From Pavlovales sp. CCMP2436 (Eukaryota > Haptophyta > Pavlovophyceae > Pavlovales), in the NCBI GenBank assembly GCA_026770615.1, contig MU631364.1, positions 315,332 to 339,451 of the forward strand: DNA of 24,120 nt, read 5' to 3'. The position numbers were made by a program, and so were the translations under genes. Positions 17,063-24,120 of this stretch are shown one piece after another (the first letter of the stretch is position 1; each line of letters begins with the position of its first letter). The notes under the pieces are model-generated. The model saw nothing but the letters and a program-made list of their open reading frames with translations. It was not told where the DNA came from and did not search any database.

Positions 17063-17587
17063 CTGCAGCGCGCGATCGAGGCGACAGTCGGCACCGCTGA
17101 CGCGCAGAGCGTGCTCGTGAGCAAGCGCCGCGCGTGGCTCCGGCGCATCACACAGTTCAAGTTTGTCGCCGTCTGCCTGCTGCTGCTCGACATCAACATC
17201 ATCTCGCGCCGGTTCAGCAAGGGCACGCAGACGGACGATGTCGTGGTGGTCGACCTCCCGTTGCTCTACGACTCCTACCGCACCAGCATCGCGCAGCTGG
17301 CCGCCGGGTCGTTCGGGCCTAAGGTTCAGAACAACCTCGCCAACTTGCGCAGTGGCAAGTACGGCTCGATCACTCTGCAGCAGGCGCTTGGCTCTACTCG
17401 CAGGGCCGCTAACGCTCGCCCACCTTCGGGCACTGACGAGGCGCCAGCCAGCTCACCGGCGGGTAATGACCAGCGGCTACTCGAGGAGCTATCGCTCGAG
17501 CTAAGCGAGGCTCTCGAGGAGTCGATCTGGATCGTGGAGGAGATACTGGATCACGCACCGGCCGGAAGGGGGGTCAAATTTCTCGTG

Positions 17588-17590
17588 TGA
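17588..17590 (+). other. in-frame TGA within a chromodomain
   Basis: TGA stands where chromodomains usually have Lys or Arg (K-F-L-V-stop-W-H-G-Y-P). Coding similarity continues unbroken in the same frame on both sides. A CGA-to-TGA transition is the simplest origin. Every other well-supported gene in the window that ends in TGA shows TGA acting as a normal stop. Confidence 0.9.
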
Positions 17591-18337
17591 TGGCACGGCT
17601 ACCCGAAGCACGAGGCAACCTGGGAGCCCAAGCGGCATCTCCAGCCGGTGGACGTCGCTGAATACTTCAGCTCGCTCGAGGCTGCCCCGGGTGCGCTCCC
17701 CCTGAATACTCCCTGAATACTCCCTCTGATCGCGCCCCCCCGCATCGCACTAAACAGGCTGTCTGCTCACACTTGCGCCGATCTCTTGCCCCGTGCCCGC
17801 TCCACAGCATCGGCGGAGTCCGCGTCCGCATCTGCAGGACCAGGGCGCGCGGGCAACGCGCAGCTCCCTCCGCCTCCGCTGGCACTGCAATCCGAGCAGT
17901 TGGGCATCAGGAGCAGCGCTCGCCTGGCGGATATCCCGACGCAGCCCCCAGCGCCCCACTCTCTGGCGCAGCCCCCGGCACGCGCCCCGGCGCAGCCCCC
18001 AGTGCGCCCCACCCTGGCGCAGCCCCCAGCGGCCGACGAGCCTGCAGCCCCCGGCGCAGCCCCCGGCGCAGCTCCCGTCGACGAGACGGTCCGCTCGCTG
18101 CGCGCCTACCAGAAGCTCATGTGTGACTCGCTGCTCGCTGCGATGGATGAGCGGTTCGCGAGCAACGAGACTGTGTTCCACCTGTGCAAGGCCACCGACT
18201 TCCGGCTGATGCCGCTAGAGCAGACGACCGCGGCCGCGGCGCTCCTCGACGAGTGGGGCAACAATTCCGTCGACAGGCTCTGCACTCACGCGCTCGCGCA
18301 CCTCGACGCCGACATTGTCGAGAATCAGCTGCTGCAG

Positions 18338-18409
18338 GTGACTTGCTGCCCACTGCCCCCCCCCCTCAATACGAATACATTATTATTAATATTAAATTAT
18401 AAATAACAG
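18338..18409 (+). other. AT-rich GT-AG intron
   Basis: A 72-bp intron between CAG|GTGACT and AACAG|GTGAAG. Its second half is taatacattattattaata-like. It is inside the hAT-like gene, and the frames on both sides join in phase 0. Confidence 0.7.
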
Positions 18410-18991
18410 GTGAAGCACTTCGTTCGTGACAACCGGTCTCAGTTCATCGTCGATTGCGACGAACACGATGACGAGAACGACAAGAAGACGCTGACCCGCA
18501 CCGTGAAGCGGCTCGCGCTCGTCGGCGAGACGAGCATCACACACACGCTCTTCACGCAGCCAGAGCGTGTGGCCGGCAGCAACATTTCCAACCAATTCCT
18601 CGAGCTGATGGACTACATGATTGCTTACCGATACAGCCGTAAGCGCAGAGCGACTGTATCGCGACTACCTACGCCGCAGCGCTGACTCCCTTTGCCTACC
18701 TCTCCCCTGTGCGCAGAGTCGGATACGGAGCGCGCTGGGCGCAACATGACACTCTCGAAAACCCTGATGCGCTCGTCGCTCGCCGACAAGACCTTTGCGA
18801 TGCTCGTCTGGGTCTCCTTTAACTCGCTGCCTGCCCATCAGCTGGCCATGTCCCTGTTCGTCAGGGAGTGGAAGGTGCATGGCCACAAGGGCGCGCTGCA
18901 CAATCAGGAGTGGGAAGACGCCGAGCGGCGTGTGCTCGCCCACCTTAGGAGCGTGCGCAAGGCCACATTCCTAGGCATCCAGGATGTCTAA

Positions 18992-19671
18992 AGTTTTGAA
19001 CGACCAGGCTTACTTGTGCCGTAACTACGAATAATAAATAAAATAAAGCTCGCATACTGCTGACTAGTATAGACTACAGAGCATCGAACAAATGTTGATT
19101 AAATATAATACATACAAAAATCAAACAATCAAAAAAAACAAAAAAAACGCGGGGCGCTCTACGCGCGCCTCATAGCCCCACCGCAGCGCAGTCGGCCTGC
19201 GGCCGACTGCCAAAAGGATCAAGTTTTCAAGAGCATAATAGCGACCGAAAAAGCCGTGTACAGCTAGTGGGGTGCACCCTTGAGTCCCCGTAGGTGGAAA
19301 GCAGAGTCAACAGTCAAAAATTCAGCCGATGATGGCATCATGGAGACAAGACACAACAACTGCCGGCGCAAGCCGGATGCCCGGTGATACCGCCATCACC
19401 GGGTGAGGCGGCGCTCAATCGCCGCGCACGCGAGCCGCAGGTGCGAGCGCCCGTGCCGGTGTGCCGGCGCGGGCGGCGTGCGCCTCGGCATGCTGAGTCG
19501 AGCTCCGCCCGCGCGAGAGCGCTCGCGTCCGGGCGGCGACGTGGATGAGAGCGCTCGGAATGGCGGAGAGCGCAGTGTGGCAGAGAGCGTGCTGGGTGGC
19601 CAGGATCAGTGGCCTGTCGCAGCGCACCGGTACAGAGTGGCAGAGAGCGAAGTGGGCAGCCCGCAGCTTGC
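18992..19671. other. intergenic region with three hairpins
   Basis: No supported gene. Just after the hAT-like stop are AATAAA motifs at 19033 and 19042. Perfect hairpins follow: gcagtcggcc-tgc-ggccgactgc (19187-19209), ccggc-gcaa-gccgg (19363-19376) and cccggtgat-accgcc-atcaccggg (19380-19403). The segment 19404-19671 is GC-rich and lies downstream of the zinc-finger gene's stop, so it may be its 3' untranslated region. Confidence 0.5.
19033..19047 (+). promoter_or_regulatory. possible poly(A) signals
   Basis: Two AATAAA hexamers lie 42-56 bases after the TAA of the hAT-like gene. Position and sequence fit a eukaryotic 3'-end signal; use in this organism is unproven. Confidence 0.35.
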
Positions 19672-20592
19672 TCACTCGGTGGGGTTGGTGGCGTGGATGG
19701 CGCGCTTGTGCGCCTTGAGCGAGCTCGTCTGCGCCGCCCGGTACACGCAGCCCGTGACGTCGCAGGCGAACGGGCGCTCGCCCGTGTGCGTGCGCTTGTG
19801 CGCCTTTAGCGCGCCGATCTGTGTGCCCCTGTATGTGCAGCCCGCCTCGTCGCAGACGAACGGGCGCTCGCCGCTGTGCCGGCGCTTGTGCGCGCGGAGC
19901 GTGCACGCTACCGCGGCGCGGTAGTCGCACCCGGGGTAATCGCAAGCGTACGGTCGGATGCCGTTGTGCGTGCGCTTGTGCACCTTGAGGTTGCCCATCT
20001 CAGCGGCTTTGTACTCGCACCCTTCCCAGTCGCACTCGAAGAGACGGAGCGTCCTCGGCGCATCCTCGTGCGCCATCGCCTCCATCACCTTCTGGCTCGC
20101 AACCTTCCTGCGACCCTTGCCGCTGAGCACCGTGCCCGCGACCACCGGCCGGAACGTCGTCTCGGACAGCGGGTAGACCAGCTTCGCGCCGCCGCCGTAC
20201 TGCTCGCCCTCCTCGGCGTCGCTCTCGCCGTCCCAGTCGAGTGTGCATACCTCGGTGGTGCCGAGCACTGGCGCGCCAGAGCCCCCTGCCGCGCCAGGCG
20301 CCGTCGGTGGCCCGGCGATCGCCGTCGCGCCAACAGGCATTACCGCCCGCTGCCGCTTGTTGCTGCCCGCCGCGCCGTGCGCCACCGGAATCGCCGCGGC
20401 CAGGAAGCCGATGGCGCTCGTGTGGTGGGGGTCGCGCGGCCGGGACGGCTCCGTACTGCCGGCGCCGGCGCACTCGTTGAGCATCGTGAAGGAAGTGTGG
20501 TTGGGCGCCACCTGGTCGGTCAGCACCCACACCGTCGCCTCGGCGCCGACGACCGTCGCGTTCGCCACAGGCGCCACATGCTTCTCGGCCAT
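19672..20592 (-). CDS. C2H2 zinc-finger protein with four tandem fingers
   Basis: A 306-residue protein, ATG 20592 to TGA, apparently intronless. Residues 1-180 are low-complexity (Ala, Gly, Pro), with an acidic patch (DWDGESDAEEGEQ, about 119-131) and a basic stretch (GKGRRKVASQKV, about 158-169). Four C-x4-C-x12-H-x3/4-H fingers follow at about 185-209, 215-239, 245-269 and 275-300, joined by TGERPF-type linkers (NGIRPY, SGERPF, TGERPF). All the Cys and His ligands are present; the last finger has a one-residue longer His spacing (HKRAIH). Tandem fingers with these linkers bind DNA, so it is a likely nuclear transcription factor; a transposon-associated origin is possible given its neighbours. 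Target unknown. Confidence 0.88.
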   Translation of the reverse strand: MAEKHVAPVANATVVGAEATVWVLTDQVAPNHTSFTMLNECAGAGSTEPSRPRDPHHTSAIGFLAAAIPVAHGAAGSNKRQRAVMPVGATAIAGPPTAPGAAGGSGAPVLGTTEVCTLDWDGESDAEEGEQYGGGAKLVYPLSETTFRPVVAGTVLSGKGRRKVASQKVMEAMAHEDAPRTLRLFECDWEGCEYKAAEMGNLKVHKRTHNGIRPYACDYPGCDYRAAVACTLRAHKRRHSGERPFVCDEAGCTYRGTQIGALKAHKRTHTGERPFACDVTGCVYRAAQTSSLKAHKRAIHATNPTE

Positions 20593-21255
20593 CTGGTTGA
20601 CTGCTTCGGCGTGAGTTACGATGTCGATGTCGGCATTTAAAGTTTGATTTGGTTGCAGTTACGGAGGATAAGGCAAACTGCCGGGGGTCTGGCCTGGGGG
20701 CTACCCCAAGTAGGGAAGAAAAAGAGCCCGTCACAGACCCCTGCCACAGGCGTGAAGGGTTTGGGACGGGCATGACCCCCAGGAAGACCAAAAAAAACCA
20801 AAGGGGTTGACATCGCTCCTAAATGAATAAACCGATTTTGTTTGTTCGCGCAATTGTAAGGTTCACGCCCGCGCCGCGGAGCCTCGACTTTAGCGGCGCG
20901 GCGACAAGCGGAGGCAGGCAGCCGCTGCGGTAGGCCAGCCTAGCCACGCTGCGCTGCGGCATCACCCCCCCCTTGCGTCGCCCGGGAGTAGGCTCGCCGC
21001 CTCGGAGATCGACATGCGCGCGCGAATAGTCTCGGGGTCGGGGGCCCGCGCATCGATGCTGCAGCGTCGGCGGTGGCGCGGTGGGGTCCTTGCCCTTGGT
21101 GCTTGCTGGTGATATAAGGGGATAAGAAAAATGGGATATGATTAAAGGATAAGGGGATAAGGGGATAAGGGGATAAGAGGATAAGGGGATAAGGGGATAA
21201 GAAATAGTTTCACCATTGCTCCCATAAGGGTGAAAAGGGTGAAATAAATCTGGGG
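20593..21255. other. intergenic region with a GGGGATAA array
   Basis: No supported gene. It is upstream of both the zinc-finger gene (-) and the Gln-rich transposase-like gene (+), so it could hold both promoters. GC-rich inverted segments lie around 20680-20800 (gggggtctggcctgggggc and gacccccaggaagacc). The GGGGATAA array is at 21116-21202. Confidence 0.5.
21116..21202. repeat. (GGGGATAA)n octamer array
   Basis: About eight exact or near-exact ggggataa octamers (gaggataa and aaggataa variants) preceded by degenerate ones. The array ends about 54 bases before the ATG of the transposase-like gene. The unit is telomere-like only in being G-rich and short. Confidence 0.9.
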
Positions 21256-21659
21256 ATGTGTCGACGCATGGGCAAGGGCTGGGGTTCAAGGAACTGGAGA
21301 AGTTCGCCGGGCATCTCGCAGGGGTTCATCGCTGCCTCCCGTAAGGGAGCGCGTGACGCCGCCATGAGGAACGACGACTTGCACGCGCCCTTCAAGCACC
21401 TGTACGCAGAGTTCGCCGGGCAAAACGGCGTCGTGCACAGCGTGCAGTCGATCTCGGGCGACCTCTCTCGTTACGTGCGTGCCGCGCATGAGGGCACGTC
21501 GTTCGCCATGATCGACGCCAAGGTGAAGTGCGAGGTCTGCGCGAACAACAAGAGGAACAAGCCGCACAATCTCATATGCACCAGCCGCCACAAGGACCGC
21601 CATGGCGTGGGCAACTTCTGCGAAAAGTTCAAGCGCAAGTACAAGGAGGTTGCGGATGC

Positions 21660-22165
21660 GCGCGCGCTGCAGCAGGGCGCGCTGCCGCAGGGCATGGGCG
21701 CGCAGCCGCAACAGGGCGCGAGGCAGCAGCAGCACCTGTCCCAGCAGCAGTACCAGCAGGGCATGGGCGCGCAGCAGCAGGGCGCGGGGCCGCAGGAGGG
21801 CGCGAGCTCGCTGCCCTGCGGCATGGGGGCGCAGTCGCCGCTGGGCATGGGCGCGGGGCAGCAGCAGCAGCAGCAGCAGGGCATGGGCGCAGGGCAGCAG
21901 CAGCAGCAGCAGCCGCAGCCGCCGCCGCCGCCGCAGGGCATGGGCGCGGGGCAGCAGCAGGGCGCAAGCTCGCTGCCCTGCGGCATGGGCGCACAGCCGC
22001 CGCTGGGCATGGGCGCGGGGCAGCAGCAGCAGCAGTAGCCGCAGCCGCAGCCGCCGCTGCCGCAGGGCATGGACGCGGGGCCGCAGCAGGGCGCGAGCTT
22101 GCTGCCGCAGGGCGCTGGGCAGCAGCAGCAGCAGGGCAGCAGCAGCAGCAGCAGGACATGGGCGC
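21660..22165 (+). repeat. CAG-rich coding minisatellite (Gln/Gly/Met repeat)
   Basis: Runs of CAG (up to seven) are separated by ggcatgggcgcg. At protein level about two and a half units repeat: GASSLPCGMGAQ-PLGMGAG, then a Gln run, then a PQP-rich block and QGMGAG. Units begin near 21799, 21963 and 22092. Amino-acid order is kept between units and changes are mostly synonymous or conservative, suggesting a translated past. The TAG at 22036 aligns with CAG (Gln) of the previous unit. Confidence 0.85.
22036..22038 (+). other. in-frame TAG in the Gln repeat
   Basis: cagcagcagTAGccgcagccg: the codon replaces the CAG found at the same place in the preceding repeat unit, a single C-to-T change. 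The frame stays open for about 50 codons after it. Confidence 0.9.
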
Positions 22166-22532
22166 GCTGGAGACCACGGTTTCCATTGACCTGATGGCAC
22201 AGTTGAACGCCTCCCAGCTGCTGGTACAGCTTCGTGCCGCTGCCGCCGGGTACCGCAGCCAAGAGAAGGCAGCGACCAAGTATGTTGGCAACATCCTAGC
22301 TCACTTCTACAATCTCGCAAATTCGCCTCGGCAGCCCGGCCAGGTGGTGACCCCCCTCAGCGCTCGCAGCTTCTTCTCCACCTGTCCATTGACTGGTCGC
22401 CAGCTGCTGCCGCACATCGAGAACTACGCCTACCAGTTCACCGGATCTTTCAGCGTTCTCAACTGCGAGGAGCACCTGCCTGAGCTGCGCAAGCACGGGT
22501 GCCGCGGCGCTCCGTGCGCCTTCTGCCCATCA

Positions 22533-22535
22533 TAG
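22533..22535 (+). other. in-frame TAG inside the zinc-binding region
   Basis: Between CAFCPS and VSVYVGL the frame reads TAG, then continues 46 codons into CSECG and across a good intron in the correct phase. The stop therefore sits inside otherwise intact coding sequence. The local ATAG|GTGTCG could also be read as a splice site, but no matching partner is evident. Confidence 0.85.
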
Positions 22536-22730
22536 GTGTCGGTGTACGTCGGCTTGAACACCGACGCGAACCCTGCGAGGAAGGTCGCCTCCCGAATGCC
22601 GATGAAGTCGCTGCTGGGCGGGACCGGCGTCATAACGCTGCTCGCCTTCGGGATCAGTCAGTGCAGCGAGTGCGGTACGCGCCTGTGCCACCCCCTCCCC
22701 TCCCCTACACGACACGGTGATTAATATATA

Positions 22731-22791
22731 GACTGCCTGCCACTGCGACTGTGCTCATGTGCGGGCTGCCTTAATAACAACAACAATAATT
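22731..22791 (+). repeat. intron-internal direct repeat, copy A
   Basis: gactgcctgccactgcgact, continuing to ccttaataacaacaacaata. It is repeated at 23166-23235 with three substitutions and a longer CAA run. Confidence 0.9.
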
Positions 22792-22877
22792 ATAATTATA
22801 ATTATAACGACAACTATAATTATAATAAAAACAATTATCAATATTGATGTTAATATTCATATTCATATTAATATTAA

Positions 22878-22926
<49 letters not shown>

Positions 22927-22982
22927 TATTATTATTATTATATTCTATATATATACATATAATAATAATAGTAATAATAATA

Positions 22983-23125
<143 letters not shown>

Positions 23126-23165
23126 ACATATATATATATATATTATATATATATACATATATATT

Positions 23166-23235
23166 GACTGCCTGCCGCTGCGACTGTGCTCATGTACGGG
23201 TTGCCTTAATAACAACAACAACAACAACAACAATA
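23166..23235 (+). repeat. intron-internal direct repeat, copy B
   Basis: Second copy of the segment at 22731-22791; both copies follow a TA-rich tract (tatata or tatatt). Together they bracket about 370 bp of TA/TAA repeats. Confidence 0.9.
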
Positions 23236-23884
23236 ATTTATTCTTATTATTATTATTATTTCAGGCCGCACGTTCTCCCACGTCGAGCCGGGTTGCCTTG
23301 CCCGGCTCCCAACGCCGATAGTCGAGGAACTCGACATAGTCCTTCCGTCGGCCATTGGCGACATCTACCTGACCACCGCCTTCACCGCTGCGTCCCGGAT
23401 CGACATCTCCAACGGCATCGGGGTCACAAACATCGTCGAGCGACTCGAGCAGCAGTCTGCGCACCGTGCACTTAGGCTGATGGAGTCCTTCAGCCTCACT
23501 GGGCAGACGTGGTGGAGCAATCTCGAGGGCCTCGCCGGCGACAAGGTGTGGTCAGCGCTCAATAACGAGCAGCAGCACGAGCGCTTCTGGCTACGCGTCG
23601 AGTTCTTAGCATTCGCCGCGCTCTCCGATCTTGGCGACTCTACGCTCCTCGTCCAGCCAGGCCGGTGGATGCTCGACCATTCGAGCTACTTTGGCGTCCG
23701 AGCTATCTCCGCCACCACGCTCTCGGAGAGGCTGCGGTTTGTCTACGCTGCCCACCTCGACGAGCGCAGCGCTGAGATCAACGCGATCGGCGCCTCTCGC
23801 GTTGTGCGCTTGGACTTCACCAAGACAATGGGCGAGCTCTGCGGGTTTAAATGGATGCTCACGGTAACGAACGAAAAAGGGCAG

Positions 23885-23971
23885 ATAACCATACCCTACG
23901 CGTAACCTTGCTTGTAGCTGACAGTGACAGTGGCTGTAATCTTGAACGACCGCTTGCTTGTAACGTCGCAG
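23885..23971 (+). other. probable 87-bp intron with a non-GT donor
   Basis: Conserved coding stops at NEKGQ (exon end CAG at 23882-23884) and resumes at VIGIKGG (23972), giving the family-like NEKGQVIGIKGG. The inserted sequence starts ATAACC and ends GTCGCAG. The 4 bases GCAG occur at both ends, so the exact boundaries can slide. The alternative GT donor at 23861 would delete VTNEKGQ. Confidence 0.55.
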
Positions 23972-24120
23972 GTGATTGGGATCAAGGGTGGAAAGTCGAC
24001 GAATATCGCGGAGTACACCGAGTGGCTCCTCGAGATCTCCAGCGCCCCCAACTACACCGCAAAAATTCTCTTCATCGGTGCGCAGTCACCCACACCCCCA
24101 CCCGCAACAGACGCGCCTAA

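Larger units (their letters stand above)
17111..18991 (+). pseudogene. hAT-like transposase C-terminal fragment with an internal chromodomain
   Basis: Exons 17111 (or about 17035) to 17690, 17808-18337, 18410-18638 and 18717-18991, ending in TAA; all three introns are GT-AG and phases agree. The first exon has a hydrophobic helix (FVAVCLLLLDINIISRRF) and a helical part resembling the late catalytic region of hAT/ZNF862-like transposases. A chromodomain follows: SIWIVEEILD, then KFLV, an in-frame TGA at 17588-17590, then WHGYPKHEATWEPKRHL. A Pro/Ala-rich linker (QPPAPHSLAQPPARAP) leads to helical sequence and SDTERAGRNMTLSKTLMRSS, which fits the hAT dimerisation signature (ER...S...K...R..L). 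There is no BED finger and no first catalytic acid: upstream lies the oppositely oriented DDE gene. Hence a 5'-truncated, TGA-broken copy. The hAT assignment rests on weak motifs. Confidence 0.5.

Noticed and set aside
21116..21202. Telomeric repeat
   Set aside because: GGGGATAA is not a known telomere unit, the array is short and internal, and genes lie on both sides.

Overview
The window reads as nuclear DNA of a GC-rich single-celled eukaryote, most likely an alga; a haptophyte is my best guess, at low confidence. The basis is GC-rich genes split by short introns (mostly GT-AG, several filled with TA/TAA microsatellites), no prokaryotic gene packing, an RsmE-type rRNA methyltransferase and an AZG purine permease of the kind found in algae, and many simple repeats, fold-backs and transposase genes. 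I see no tRNA, rRNA or CRISPR array.

Layout. 1-540: a CA microsatellite, then the 3' end of a probable FAD monooxygenase gene (+). 746-1411 (-) and 1677-2618 (+) are a divergent pair: an alpha/beta hydrolase and an RsmE-like 16S rRNA methyltransferase. 2619-4071 is gene-poor and holds a dispersed-repeat copy and a minisatellite of alternating A/B units. 4072-6055 (-) is a four-exon AZG/NCS2 purine permease. 6131-8159 holds a MITE-like inverted repeat, another dispersed-repeat copy, an isolated chromodomain ORF and a very GC-rich hairpin/G-run cluster. 8160-10622 (-) is an intronless ankyrin-Tubby fusion protein.

10623-14147 has no convincing gene. It holds several copies of one dispersed repeat, all abutting TA microsatellites, and two related 70-nt fold-backs. 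14148-17062 (-) is a three-exon DDE-type transposase-like gene. Head to head with it, 17111-18991 (+) is a hAT-like transposase C-terminal fragment that carries a chromodomain broken by an in-frame TGA. 19672-20592 (-) is a four-finger C2H2 protein. 21256-24077 and beyond (+) is a second, unrelated transposase-like gene (resembling the DUF6729 zinc-binding plus DDE family), with a Gln-rich repeat, two in-frame TAG codons, one frameshift and an atypical intron; it runs off the window.

The first 10.6 kb is mostly ordinary housekeeping genes, with mobile-element debris between them. The rest is a transposon-rich block: three transposase lineages, two chromodomains and a zinc-finger gene lie within about 10 kb. 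No shared pathway is visible. All family names come from reading motifs, not from database searches.
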